Positions 25,098 through 34,455 of a stretch of 64,000 nt of DNA are shown one piece after another. The DNA comes from Thiopontia sp013349825 (GTDB lineage Bacteria > Pseudomonadota > Gammaproteobacteria > GCF-002020875): assembly GCA_963981015.1 (NCBI GenBank), contig CAXCCG010000003.1, positions 1-64,000 of the forward strand, given 5' to 3'. The number at the start of each line of letters is the position of its first letter. The stretch's first letter is position 1. The notes below the pieces were generated by a model. The model was not told the origin of the DNA. It did no database searches and saw nothing but the letters and a program-made list of their open reading frames with translations. The translations under genes were made by a program, and so were the position numbers.

Positions 25098-25966
25098 ACG
25101 ACCACTTTCAACAATGGCAACAGCGTGTCGAAGCCACCATCAAAAGATCTCTTCCTACTGTAGAAACTCACCCCGAGCGACTTCATCAGGCAATGCATTA
25201 TGCACTGTTTAATGGCGGTAAACGAATCCGTCCAATGATTACCTACGCTACCGCAGAGTTGTTGGGCATCGAGCTAGAGCAGGTCGACCCCGCTGCTGCT
25301 GCCATTGAGATGATTCACGCCTACTCACTGATCCATGATGATCTACCTGCCATGGATGATGACGCACTGCGCCGGGGCCAACCCACATGCCATATGGCAT
25401 TCGATGAGGCCACCGCCATCCTGGCAGGCGATGCACTACAAACAGCTGCATTTGAGACTCTGGTGATGACAGATGCCTCCAGTGAAATTCGTCTGGGGTG
25501 GATACAACAGCTGGCCTTCGCCAGTGGTGCTGCAGGCATGGTTGGTGGACAGATGATCGATCTGGAGTCTGAACAAAAGCACGTTGATGCCGATTCACTG
25601 CGGATGATGCATAACAAGAAGACCGGGGCACTGATTCAGGCCTCTGTCCTGATGGGTGCGACACCCGCCCAGCCAGGCTCTGATACTCTGGATAATCTAC
25701 AACGATATGCAGAAACCATCGGTCTCGCCTTTCAGGTACAAGATGACATCCTCGACGTTGAAGGAGAGAGCGCTATCATTGGCAAGCCACAAGGGTCTGA
25801 TCAACAGCAGGGGAAAAGTACATTTGTCAGCCTGTTCGGTGTTGATGGGGCAAAGCGGCAGCTCAGCACACTCTACCAGCAGTCGATGGATAGCCTCTCT
25901 GCACTCAATGGCGGTACAAGCCAGCTTGCCGAAATCACACACTATGTGATTCAGAGAGACCACTGA
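25094..25966 (+). CDS. ispA: Geranyl/farnesyl diphosphate synthase
   Basis: Chain-elongating prenyltransferase making FPP from IPP and DMAPP for quinones and undecaprenol. First aspartate-rich motif DDLPAMDDD (about residues 81-89) with RRGQPTCH, and second motif QVQDDILDVEG (about 215-225), plus GGKRIRP near the start. 290 aa. Between xseB and dxs. Confidence 0.95.
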   Translation: MNDHFQQWQQRVEATIKRSLPTVETHPERLHQAMHYALFNGGKRIRPMITYATAELLGIELEQVDPAAAAIEMIHAYSLIHDDLPAMDDDALRRGQPTCHMAFDEATAILAGDALQTAAFETLVMTDASSEIRLGWIQQLAFASGAAGMVGGQMIDLESEQKHVDADSLRMMHNKKTGALIQASVLMGATPAQPGSDTLDNLQRYAETIGLAFQVQDDILDVEGESAIIGKPQGSDQQQGKSTFVSLFGVDGAKRQLSTLYQQSMDSLSALNGGTSQLAEITHYVIQRDH

Positions 25967-25971
25967 GAACC

Positions 25972-27852
25972 ATGGATAAGCCCACTCCACTGACCCCTCT
26001 TCTGGATCAGACCTCCAGCCCTCAGCTACTGCGCCAACTCAACTCTTCTGAATTACCGGAGCTTGCTCAACAACTTCGTGATTTCATGATTCACTCGGTT
26101 GAGAAGACCGGGGGGCATCTCGCCTCCAGCCTTGGCGTGGTGGAGTTGTCCATTGCACTTCACTATATCTATAACACCCCAGAGGACCGCCTGGTATGGG
26201 ATGTCGGACACCAGTGTTATCCACACAAGATTCTGACCGGACGTAAAGAGGCGATGACCACCCTGCGTCAGCAAGGGGGTATCTCCGGTTTTACCAAAAG
26301 AGGCGAGAGTCCATACGACCCTTTTGGTGCCGGTCACTCCAGCACCTCGATCAGCGCTGCACTGGGGATGGCAATCGCCTCTAAACAGGCCTCTAACAAT
26401 CGCCAGACGGTTGCAGTCATCGGTGATGGCGCTTTAACCGGTGGAATGGCCTTTGAGGCACTCAACCATGCCGGTGAATCCAATGCTGACCTGTTGGTCG
26501 TGCTCAACGATAATGATATGTCGATCTCAGAAAATGTGGGGGGCCTCTCCCGTTATCTGGGGCGAATACTCACCAGCTCTACCTATAGCCAGATGCGGGA
26601 GACCAGTAAAAAGGTGCTGAGCCACCTACCCGGAGCGTGGGATCTGGCGCGTAAAACCGAAGAGCACATGAAGGGGATGGTGGTGCCTGGAACACTCTTT
26701 GAGGAGTTAGGGTTCAACTATGCAGGCCCTGTCGACGGCCATGATCTTCCCGCTCTGGTACGTGCATTACGTACTCTGCATACCTTGAAAGGGCCACGGT
26801 TTCTCCACATTATCACCCAGAAAGGGCGGGGCTATACCCCTGCAGAACAGGACCCCCTGAAATATCACGGTATAGGTCGTATCGAGCCTGCACTGAAAGT
26901 TAACCAACAACCTGACTCTAAGAATACTGTCACCTATACAGAAATCTTTGGTGAGTGGCTCTGCAACAGCGTTGAGAAATATCCACAACTGATCGCCATT
27001 ACCCCGGCGATGATGAGTGGCTCTGGAATGGTGAAATTTGCCAAACAGTATCCTGACCACTTTATTGATGTCGGCATTGCAGAGCAACATGCCGTAACCC
27101 TGGCTGCAGGGCTTGCAACAGAGAACCGACACCCCATTGTTGCCGTCTACTCCACCTTTCTACAGCGTGGATACGATCAGTTGATCCATGATGTGGCACT
27201 ACAAAACCTGCCCGTACTGTTTGCCATTGACCGTGCAGGGTTGGTTGGTGCAGACGGCGCAACCCATACCGGTGCATTTGATATCAGCTTTCTGCGTATT
27301 ATTCCCAATATGGTGGTAATGACCCCTTCCAGTGGAGCAGAGTGTCAACAGATGCTTGACTGTGCGCTAGAACATCCTGGACCCGCTGCTATCCGCTACC
27401 CCCGAGCCACTACACCCGCTATTGCAGAGAAGCTTAATACTATTGACCCGATTAAACTGGGTAGAGGCGTGGTGTGTCGCTCAGGAGAAAGCACTGCTCT
27501 GCTGGTCTTTGGACCTCTGCTAGAACCCGCACTTATCGCTGCAGAGCAGATCAATGCCACTGTGGTCGATATGCGCTTTGTGGCTCCACTGGATCAGCAG
27601 CTTCTACTGCAGATCGCCCAGTCTCACCAACATCTGATAACCATTGAAGAGAATGTGGTTGCGGGAGGTGCCGGTAGTGGTGTTAATGAATTTCTGTTAT
27701 CCAACCAGATCCAGTGCCCCATCCTTAACCTTGGCTTACCAAATCACTTTGTTGAGCAGGGAGAAAGAGATACACTACTGCGTTTATATCGGCTGGACAG
27801 TGATGGTATACTTGACTCTATTAGTCGGTTTCTATCGACTGAACAGCGATAG
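25972..27852 (+). CDS. dxs: 1-deoxy-D-xylulose-5-phosphate synthase
   Basis: First step of the MEP isoprenoid pathway: condensation of pyruvate and glyceraldehyde-3-phosphate with TPP. VWDVGHQCYPHKILTGR at the start, the TPP motif GDGALTGGMAFEALNHAG with ...NDNDMSIS, the pyrimidine-domain DVGIAEQHAVTLAAG and DRAGLVGADGATHTG are intact. 626 aa. Follows ispA by five bases. Confidence 0.98.
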   Translation: MDKPTPLTPLLDQTSSPQLLRQLNSSELPELAQQLRDFMIHSVEKTGGHLASSLGVVELSIALHYIYNTPEDRLVWDVGHQCYPHKILTGRKEAMTTLRQQGGISGFTKRGESPYDPFGAGHSSTSISAALGMAIASKQASNNRQTVAVIGDGALTGGMAFEALNHAGESNADLLVVLNDNDMSISENVGGLSRYLGRILTSSTYSQMRETSKKVLSHLPGAWDLARKTEEHMKGMVVPGTLFEELGFNYAGPVDGHDLPALVRALRTLHTLKGPRFLHIITQKGRGYTPAEQDPLKYHGIGRIEPALKVNQQPDSKNTVTYTEIFGEWLCNSVEKYPQLIAITPAMMSGSGMVKFAKQYPDHFIDVGIAEQHAVTLAAGLATENRHPIVAVYSTFLQRGYDQLIHDVALQNLPVLFAIDRAGLVGADGATHTGAFDISFLRIIPNMVVMTPSSGAECQQMLDCALEHPGPAAIRYPRATTPAIAEKLNTIDPIKLGRGVVCRSGESTALLVFGPLLEPALIAAEQINATVVDMRFVAPLDQQLLLQIAQSHQHLITIEENVVAGGAGSGVNEFLLSNQIQCPILNLGLPNHFVEQGERDTLLRLYRLDSDGILDSISRFLSTEQR

Positions 27853-27899
27853 CCCAGACCGAGAACAGTCTTGCAGCAAGGAACATTTAACTGACCGAA

Positions 27900-28277
27900 A
27901 TGGCCGGCCAATTTACATTACGAACCATCAGCGACTTTGCCGCTGCCCATAGCCTGCGAGAATACCCAGGGGACTGTCAGCGCCTGCATGGTCATAACTG
28001 GAAAGTTGAAGTTGAGATCTCAGCCAGCGAGCTGGATGCTCTCGGTATGGTGGTCGACTTCAAAGAGATCAAAAAGGTGACTCGTGAAGCCACTGACCGA
28101 CTCGACCACCGTTACTTGAATGAGCTAGAGCCTTTTAACCAAATCAACCCAACGGCAGAGAACATTGCCCGCACCCTCTACCAGCAGATTTCTGCTGGCC
28201 TGAATAGTGAGCGGGTCCATGTGGATGCAGTCACCGTATGGGAAACCGAGCGTGCCTCAGCACGCTATTGTGAATAA
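27900..28277 (+). CDS. queD: 6-carboxy-5,6,7,8-tetrahydropterin synthase (QueD)
   Basis: 125-residue PTPS-family enzyme converting dihydroneopterin triphosphate to the queuosine precursor CPH4. Catalytic Cys and zinc histidines lie in AAHSLREYPGDCQRLHGHNW; the second acid-His region is DRLDHRYLNEL and the C-terminal ETERASARYCE fits. Directly followed (20 bases) by folE2, whose product makes its substrate, so the pair is functionally linked. Confidence 0.93.
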   Translation: MAGQFTLRTISDFAAAHSLREYPGDCQRLHGHNWKVEVEISASELDALGMVVDFKEIKKVTREATDRLDHRYLNELEPFNQINPTAENIARTLYQQISAGLNSERVHVDAVTVWETERASARYCE

Positions 28278-28297
28278 CCAATAAAGAGAGAGTTTCC

Positions 28298-29083
28298 ATG
28301 AGCGATAACAGCATGGTTGATGTACAGAGCAGCACTGATACCCGTCAGATCCCCATCGACAAAGTGGGCATCAAGGATATCCGTCACCCGGTAGTCATCA
28401 AGGATCGCACCGGCAAGGAGCAGCACACCGTTGCCAACTTCAATATGTATGTCAGCCTTCCCCAGCATTTCAAAGGGACCCATATGTCCCGCTTTGTACG
28501 CATCCTCAACCAGCATGACTATGAGATTACCACCGATAGCTTCAAAGCGATGCTCAGTGAAATGGTAGAGACACTGGAGGCTATGACAGGCCATATTGAG
28601 ATGTCTTTCCCTTTCTTCGTCAACAAGAAGGCTCCTATCAGCGGGATCAAGAGCCTGATCGACTATCAGGTCACCTTTATCGGTGAGATCGTTGATGGTG
28701 AACCGGTCATCAATGTAAAGGTGCTGGTACCCGCCACCAGCCTCTGCCCCTGCTCCAAAGAGATCTCTGACTACGGTGCCCACAACCAGCGTTCACACAT
28801 CACCGTTAATGCCTGCACGAAAGGCTTTATCTGGATTGAGGACATCATCGATCTTGTCGAGCAAGAGGCCTCTTGCGAGTTGTTTGGTCTTCTCAAGCGT
28901 CCCGATGAAAAATATGTAACAGAACGCGCCTATGACAACCCAAAATTTGTGGAAGACCTGGTACGTGATGTTGCCAACCGCCTTAACAACGATAACCGCA
29001 TTATCTCCTATATTCTGGAGGCAGAGAACTTCGAATCAATTCACAACCACTCTGCCTACGCACTAATCGAGAAGACAAAATAA
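28298..29083 (+). CDS. folE2: GTP cyclohydrolase IB
   Basis: Zinc-independent (alternative-metal) GTP cyclohydrolase producing dihydroneopterin triphosphate for folate and queuosine. The conserved SLCPCSKEISDYGAHNQRS motif (about residues 147-165) holds the metal cysteine. 261 aa, family PF02649. It follows queD, giving substrate and enzyme in one operon. FolE2 commonly substitutes for FolE under zinc limitation; no Zur box was recognised upstream. Confidence 0.94.
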   Translation: MSDNSMVDVQSSTDTRQIPIDKVGIKDIRHPVVIKDRTGKEQHTVANFNMYVSLPQHFKGTHMSRFVRILNQHDYEITTDSFKAMLSEMVETLEAMTGHIEMSFPFFVNKKAPISGIKSLIDYQVTFIGEIVDGEPVINVKVLVPATSLCPCSKEISDYGAHNQRSHITVNACTKGFIWIEDIIDLVEQEASCELFGLLKRPDEKYVTERAYDNPKFVEDLVRDVANRLNNDNRIISYILEAENFESIHNHSAYALIEKTK

Positions 29084-29196
29084 CCATACAAAGGCCGTAG
29101 AGAGTGGTCATTACAGATCCGGAAGATTGGGAAACAGCCCCACTCTTGCAGTACCCTCATAGTGCATAAACCTACACTCAAGGAGCACACACCAAG

Positions 29197-30984
29197 GTGA
29201 TTCACTACACAGTATCTACTGCAACTCAAGGGCACTACTTTGATATCTGCTGCACCATTGCCTACCCTGACCCTGAAGGACAGCAGCTCTCATTACCGGC
29301 ATGGATTCCCGGTAGCTATATGATTCGGGATTTTTCCAAAAACATACTTTCAGTGACAGCAACCTCTGCCGGCAGAGAGGTCATTCTGGTTAAACTGGAT
29401 AAACAGTTATGGCGTGCGATGCCCTGTAGCGGACCACTACAGATTGAGTATCGTGTCTATGCCAAAGACCTCTCTGTGCGTACCGCCTACCTAGATGAGC
29501 AACACGGTTTTTTTAATGGTACCAGCCTTTTCCTCTCCGTTGATGGACAAGAGCAGCAACCGCACCAACTCACGTTGATTCAAGCAGCTTCAAACCCAGA
29601 CTGGAGTGTTGCCACAACTCTGCCGCCTCAGCAGACCGATGAAAATGGCTGGGGCCTCTATCAGTGCCAAAACTATGATGCACTGATCGACCACCCTGTT
29701 GAGATGGGCCCTTTCGAATGGGTCAATTTTGAAGTCTATGGGGTACCACACGCCATTGTATTAACCGGCGGAAAACAGGTTGATACTCAACGTCTGGTCA
29801 AAGATCTCACTAAAATCTGTAGACACCACACCCGCTTCTTTGGTGACAGTGAGCCGCCTGTCGACCAGTACCTCTTCCTCACCACTGTGGTGGAACAGAG
29901 CTATGGAGGTCTGGAACATCGTGACTGTTGCGCACTGATCTGTGCTCCGGAGGATCTGCCCCGTATTGGAGAAGTCGAAGTCAGCGATGGCTACCGAAAG
30001 TTTCTGGGACTCTGTAGCCATGAGTATTTCCATCTCTGGAACATCAAACGTATTCGTCCCGAATCCTTCACCCCCTACCAACTGGATGAGGAGTCCTATA
30101 CCCGCCAGCTCTGGGCCTTTGAGGGGATCACCTCTTATTATGACGACCTCGCTCTGGTGCAGTGTGGAATCATCCCTGAAGAGAGCTATCTGGAGCTGCT
30201 GGGGCAGACGCTGACACGGCTACAACGCAGCCGGGGACAACTGGTTCAATCTGTGACTGACTCCAGTCTGGATGCCTGGACCAAATTCTATAAACAAGAT
30301 GAAAATGCCAACAATGCGGTCATCAGCTACTATGTCAAAGGGGCTGTAATCGCCTTGATGGTTGATCTCTACCTGCGAGAGAAGAGCCACGGCGATATCT
30401 CCCTGAGGATGGTGATGCAACTACTCTGGGAGGTCTATGGAAAAACACAGTGTGGTGTGCCCGAAACAACCATTGAACAGCTCTGCCACCAGGTTGCTGA
30501 CTGCGAAATTCCATTTTTGGATGATGCCCTCTATGCGACAAAACCGCTAGAGCTTGGCCCCATTCTGGAGAAGGTGGGCATCCGTTATCGGCTCCGTCCT
30601 ACAACCTCAAACCGTGATTCCGGGGGCTGCTGGATTGAAAAACAGCCAATCAGTTGGCTTGGCCTGCTCTATAAAGAGCAGACTAATTCAATCAAGGTTA
30701 CCCATGTTTCTGATAACAGCCCTGCCCAACAGGCCCATATCGCCACAGGTGATCACATTATTGCCTTAAATCAATTACAGGCCAAACCAGAACGGGTACA
30801 AAGTATCCTCAATCAACAGTTACCCGGTAGCGAACTCCATCTCCACCTCTTCCGTCGTGGAGAGCTGTTGGAGAAGACCGTAATTTTAGCAACACCACCG
30901 GAAGATACCGTTGTACTGGAAAAAGTGGATCAGCCTTCCTCTACACAAACCACACTGCAACAGCAGTGGTTAGGAAGCTTCTGA
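29197..30984 (+). CDS. M61-family metallopeptidase with PDZ domain
   Basis: 595 aa. An N-terminal beta domain (YTVSTATQGHYFDICC...) precedes a gluzincin peptidase domain with H275-E-Y-F-H279 (CSHEYFHLWNIKRIRP) and a downstream Glu in FEGITSYYDD. A C-terminal PDZ domain (about 480-570, WLGLLYKEQ... SPAQQAHIATGDHIIALN) follows. The family includes glycyl aminopeptidases. No signal peptide at the chosen GTG start, so cytoplasmic unless the start is wrong. nnrS follows 37 bases downstream. Confidence 0.88.
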   Translation: MIHYTVSTATQGHYFDICCTIAYPDPEGQQLSLPAWIPGSYMIRDFSKNILSVTATSAGREVILVKLDKQLWRAMPCSGPLQIEYRVYAKDLSVRTAYLDEQHGFFNGTSLFLSVDGQEQQPHQLTLIQAASNPDWSVATTLPPQQTDENGWGLYQCQNYDALIDHPVEMGPFEWVNFEVYGVPHAIVLTGGKQVDTQRLVKDLTKICRHHTRFFGDSEPPVDQYLFLTTVVEQSYGGLEHRDCCALICAPEDLPRIGEVEVSDGYRKFLGLCSHEYFHLWNIKRIRPESFTPYQLDEESYTRQLWAFEGITSYYDDLALVQCGIIPEESYLELLGQTLTRLQRSRGQLVQSVTDSSLDAWTKFYKQDENANNAVISYYVKGAVIALMVDLYLREKSHGDISLRMVMQLLWEVYGKTQCGVPETTIEQLCHQVADCEIPFLDDALYATKPLELGPILEKVGIRYRLRPTTSNRDSGGCWIEKQPISWLGLLYKEQTNSIKVTHVSDNSPAQQAHIATGDHIIALNQLQAKPERVQSILNQQLPGSELHLHLFRRGELLEKTVILATPPEDTVVLEKVDQPSSTQTTLQQQWLGSF

Positions 30985-31021
30985 TCTCTGTTTTGTAAGC
31001 TGTTTTAAACGGAGAGAGACC

Positions 31022-32245
31022 GTGATACTTAATATTGAACAACCCTCTGATGCTCCACCTCCGTTCGCCCTGTTTCAACTTGGCTTTCGACCCTTTTTTC
31101 TGGGTGCGGCACTCTATAGTGTAATCGCTGTTCTATTCTGGACACTGGCCTACAGTTTTCAGTGGTCTCCAAGCGCAATCCAACAATGGGGAAACCCGTT
31201 CTGGTGGCATGGTCATGAAATGATCTTCGGTTATGGAATGGCAGTTGTGGCCGGTTTTCTGCTGACTGCCAGCATGAACTGGACCGGAGTTCAGACTATC
31301 CGCTTTACACCGCTGACTCTGCTCTTCGCAAGCTGGCTACTTGCCCGCCTTCTACCCTGGATACCTGGAGCAACACTCTCCATGGTAGCTCTATTTGATC
31401 TACTCTTCCTGTTGGCACTCACGGCTGCAGTCACTCATCCACTCTATAAGGCACGTCAATGGGATCAAGTACGGATTTTCACCTCAAAATTGAGCCTTGT
31501 TTTTGTCTGTAACCTCACCTTCTATCTCGGGATGTTCAACTACATTGAGGGGGGAGAACGAATCGGTCTCTACGGAGCAACCTATCTTATTCTGGCACTG
31601 ATCCTCACCCTGGGTCGCCGTGTCTTCCCCTTCTTTATTGAAAAAGGGGTCAACCATGACGGCAGTGGCTCCTCCATCACACTCAAAAACTCCAAACTAC
31701 TCGACCTCTCCAGTCTTACCCTATTTCTGCTATTTGCCCTGGCCGATCTATTTATCTCTCAAACACAGGTGATTGGGGGGTTGGCATTGGCACTTGTGGT
31801 CATACACAGTATTCGTTTCTACAACTGGTACACCCCGCATATCTGGAAAAAACCACTGCTCTGGGTTTTAATGGTGGGCTACGGTTGGATGATTATCGGC
31901 TTTCTGCTCAAGGCATTGGCAACTGCAGGGTTCGTCTCCCCTTACCTCGCTCTTCACGCCTTCACCTACGGCGCAGTCGGGACCGTTACCATCGGCATGA
32001 TGGCCCGGGTATCTCTGGGCCATACAGGGCGAAGTGTCTTCAATCCACCAAAGGGGCTCAATCTGATTTTTGGACTACTGACCGCAGGGGCCTTTGTACG
32101 CATACTGCTGCCACTACTGTACCCACAACAGTCTATAAATTGGATGTTACTCTCACAACTGCTGTGGACAGCCACCTTCTCACTCTTTGCATGGCACTAT
32201 GCGACCATGCTGATTCGGCCCCGAATTGATGGTCGCCCCGGGTAA
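31022..32245 (+). CDS. nnrS: NnrS-family heme-copper membrane protein
   Basis: 407-residue polytopic protein with about 12 membrane spans. NnrS signatures include FQLGFRPFFLGAALY, FWWHGHEMIFGYGMAVVAGFLLTA (His-containing second helix), the Arg-rich LTLGRRVFPFFIEKGV loop and TYGAVGTVTIGMMARVSLGHTGR. NnrS proteins protect against nitric oxide and nitrosative stress and are often controlled by FNR/NnrR-type regulators. No box was seen in the 37-base gap, so it is probably transcribed with the M61 gene. GTG start. Confidence 0.93.
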   Translation: MILNIEQPSDAPPPFALFQLGFRPFFLGAALYSVIAVLFWTLAYSFQWSPSAIQQWGNPFWWHGHEMIFGYGMAVVAGFLLTASMNWTGVQTIRFTPLTLLFASWLLARLLPWIPGATLSMVALFDLLFLLALTAAVTHPLYKARQWDQVRIFTSKLSLVFVCNLTFYLGMFNYIEGGERIGLYGATYLILALILTLGRRVFPFFIEKGVNHDGSGSSITLKNSKLLDLSSLTLFLLFALADLFISQTQVIGGLALALVVIHSIRFYNWYTPHIWKKPLLWVLMVGYGWMIIGFLLKALATAGFVSPYLALHAFTYGAVGTVTIGMMARVSLGHTGRSVFNPPKGLNLIFGLLTAGAFVRILLPLLYPQQSINWMLLSQLLWTATFSLFAWHYATMLIRPRIDGRPG

Positions 32246-32516
32246 TTTGAACCATTACAGTATTGTGCTGAATAGTTGCTCTACAACTTACCCTGCTGCC
32301 TGCTCAATCAATTCATATGTCATCTGATAGCATTCGCGGCACAGTTCTTTGAATAGGTCATAATCACTATTCACTGCGTTGCAGTGCGGTACGCACGATA
32401 TACTGGATAGCGCCCCTTTGTCATCCGGACAACTCTATGACAGATACGGACATTTTAATATTAATATGTCCGTTCTGTTGGCTGCATTCCCACAACTAGG
32501 GCTGCCCGAGGATCTA
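32246..32516. other. Intergenic region between nnrS and thiL with a 26-bp palindrome
   Basis: No convincing gene. A nearly perfect 26-base palindrome (CGGACAT... ATGTCCG, 32447-32472) with an AT-rich TTAATATTAA core stands out as a possible operator or hairpin. On the minus strand an open stretch lacking a start codon ends in DYDLFKELCRECYQMTYELI before a stop. It reads like protein but was not recognised and may be a gene remnant. Confidence 0.4.
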
Positions 32517-33476
32517 TCAAAAGTGCTGATAACCCCGGCTGGCAGGACTCCAGTCACCACTCCATTTCAACTGGTTTCCCTTCTCGACCTCCCCCACTAC
32601 CGTGATGGGCACCGCAATCTCTTCCAGCTCTCGGCAGAGTAGTGGGTACGCCTCTTGAGGCAGGGTAAAACAGAGCTGATATTCATCTCCGGCAACCAAA
32701 GCAAAGTTCAATTGCTGCTCTACACTCAGTTCAGCCAGTGCCGGATGGAAGGGAATAGACTCTAGGTCAAGTTTCGCACCCACTCCGCTTCGCTGCAGTA
32801 TGTGCTCTAAATCTGCCAACAAACCATCCGAAACATCAACCATCGCTGAGGCATAACCCCGCAGTCGCAACCCTGCTTCGACACAAGGCATAGGACGCTC
32901 TAGGTGGTGACGAATGTTCGCTGCTTCTTGACCTTGCTGCAATTGCTGTAGAGCATAGCCTGCAGCCCCTAGCCGGTTGGTTACACAGATCAGATCTCCA
33001 GCTTGTGCACCATCACGACGGATGGCTTTTCCGACAGGCACAACGCCATGCGCCTGCAGTGTCAGCGTTAACGGGCCACGAGTGGTATCTCCACCCACCA
33101 GGTCAATCTGATAGTGTGATGCCAGTGCAAACAGCCCCTCTGCAAACTGCTGTAGCCATATTGAATCATTTTCTGGCAGTGTCAGTGCCAATGTTACCCA
33201 TCTAGGCTCGGCCCCCATTGCCGCAAGATCGCTCAGATTCACTGCCAATAATTTATGGCCCAGGGCCTTCGGATCTACATCCTTGAGAAAATGAACCCCT
33301 TCAACCATCGTGTCGACAGAGACCACCAACTGTTCTCCTGGCAGCAGCTGCAGCAGTGCTGCATCATCTCCAATCCCCAACAGGGTCTCTGCGTGGTAGT
33401 GCTCCCTTTTCGAGAAGTAATCCTGAATCAGCGAGAATTCAGTTACGGCTTTTGCTCTGCTTTTTCTGCTTCTCAT
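32517..33476 (-). CDS. thiL: Thiamine-monophosphate kinase
   Basis: Phosphorylates TMP to the cofactor TPP. Typical opening FSLIQDYFSKRE then the metal motif GIGDDAALL, VSVDTMVEGVHF and LVGGDTTRGPLTLT, followed by the DVSDGLLADL motif. About 319 aa. The start is placed at the ATG giving MRSRKSRAKAV, which overlaps the 3' end of nusB by 38 bases; no closer conventional start fits. Last gene of the rib-nusB-thiL unit. Confidence 0.93.
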   Translation of the reverse strand: MRSRKSRAKAVTEFSLIQDYFSKREHYHAETLLGIGDDAALLQLLPGEQLVVSVDTMVEGVHFLKDVDPKALGHKLLAVNLSDLAAMGAEPRWVTLALTLPENDSIWLQQFAEGLFALASHYQIDLVGGDTTRGPLTLTLQAHGVVPVGKAIRRDGAQAGDLICVTNRLGAAGYALQQLQQGQEAANIRHHLERPMPCVEAGLRLRGYASAMVDVSDGLLADLEHILQRSGVGAKLDLESIPFHPALAELSVEQQLNFALVAGDEYQLCFTLPQEAYPLLCRELEEIAVPITVVGEVEKGNQLKWSGDWSPASRGYQHF

Positions 33477-33897
33477 GGGCAGCAAACTCCAGGGTACGCA
33501 CCTCTCGTGCGACTTTATCCAGTGCTGCATTGATAAACTGGTGACTTTTTGCGGAGCCAAAAGTTTTTGAGAGGTTAATATATTCATTGAGCACCACTCG
33601 ATAGGGGGTCTCGGGCAGATAGAGCAGCTCATACCCCCCTAAACGCAAGAGCGCTTTCTCCACTGGATCGACCTGCTCAATCTCACGACTCAGATAAGGT
33701 GAAAGCTTCTGATCTACTGAGATAACCTCATCAATCAATCCACTGACCAGGTGCTCAAACAGCCCTTGATCTGCTTTATCCAGTATCCCCTCTTCATGAA
33801 ACTGGCTAACAATCTCTGAAGCAGGCTGTGCCGAGATCGACCACTGATATAGTGCCTGTACTGCCGCACGGCGAGATCTGGAACGCTCTTTACTCAT
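33439..33897 (-). CDS. nusB: Transcription antitermination protein NusB
   Basis: 152-residue all-helical factor that binds boxA RNA with NusE and assists rRNA antitermination. RSRRAAVQALYQWSIS at the start and RVVLNEYINLSKTFGSAKSHQFINAALDKVARE at the end are diagnostic. Lies 17 bases after ribH, the usual ribH-nusB linkage. C-terminal Lys/Gln tail. Confidence 0.96.
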   Translation of the reverse strand: MSKERSRSRRAAVQALYQWSISAQPASEIVSQFHEEGILDKADQGLFEHLVSGLIDEVISVDQKLSPYLSREIEQVDPVEKALLRLGGYELLYLPETPYRVVLNEYINLSKTFGSAKSHQFINAALDKVAREVRTLEFAAHEKQKKQSKSRN

Positions 33898-33914
33898 CGT
33901 AATGTCGGTATCCG

Positions 33915-34385
33915 TTATAGCTGCTTGAGCAGATTAACCATCTCAATTGCAGACATCGCCGCTTCAGCACCCTTGTTACCAGCCTTGGTGCCTGAACGTT
34001 CAATGGCTTGCTCAATAGTATCCACAGTCAACAGCCCGAAGGTAATGGGTACGCTGCTATCCAGCGAAACGGCTGCCAACCCTTTGGTCGCCTCTCCTGC
34101 AACAAAGTCAAAATGTGGTGTACCACCACGGATTACTGCACCAATGGCGATAATGGCATCGTAGTTTCCTTCCGCCATACGCTGCGCTGCAATCGGCATC
34201 TCAAAGGCTCCCGGAACACGGACCACATGGATATCTGTCACGTTCGCTCCATGACGAATCAGTGCGTCGATTGCACCATCCAGTAGGCTCTCAACAACAA
34301 AACTGTTAAAACGGGCAACTACAATGCCAAAACGCCCCCCCTCTACATTGAGATTAGCCTCTGTTACCTTTATATCACTGTTCAT
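33915..34385 (-). CDS. ribH: 6,7-dimethyl-8-ribityllumazine synthase
   Basis: Penultimate riboflavin enzyme forming the lumazine from the pyrimidine and the butanone phosphate made by RibB. GIVVARFNSFV, VRVPGAFEMPIAAQ and GAVIRGGTPHFDFV are the substrate-binding motifs. The start is set at the ATG six bases behind GAGGAG; a GTG one codon earlier is possible. 156 aa. Between ribBA and nusB. Confidence 0.96.
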   Translation of the reverse strand: MNSDIKVTEANLNVEGGRFGIVVARFNSFVVESLLDGAIDALIRHGANVTDIHVVRVPGAFEMPIAAQRMAEGNYDAIIAIGAVIRGGTPHFDFVAGEATKGLAAVSLDSSVPITFGLLTVDTIEQAIERSGTKAGNKGAEAAMSAIEMVNLLKQL

Positions 34386-34455
34386 CACTTACTCCTCTCT
34401 TCTGCTGCTCTGTACACCCGATGGTGTCTGTTTATCAATATAGTGGAAACTCAGA

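Noticed and set aside
32379..32642. Plus-strand 87-codon frame between nnrS and thiL
   Set aside because: Half of it is antisense to thiL, with no ribosome-binding site and no recognisable motif.
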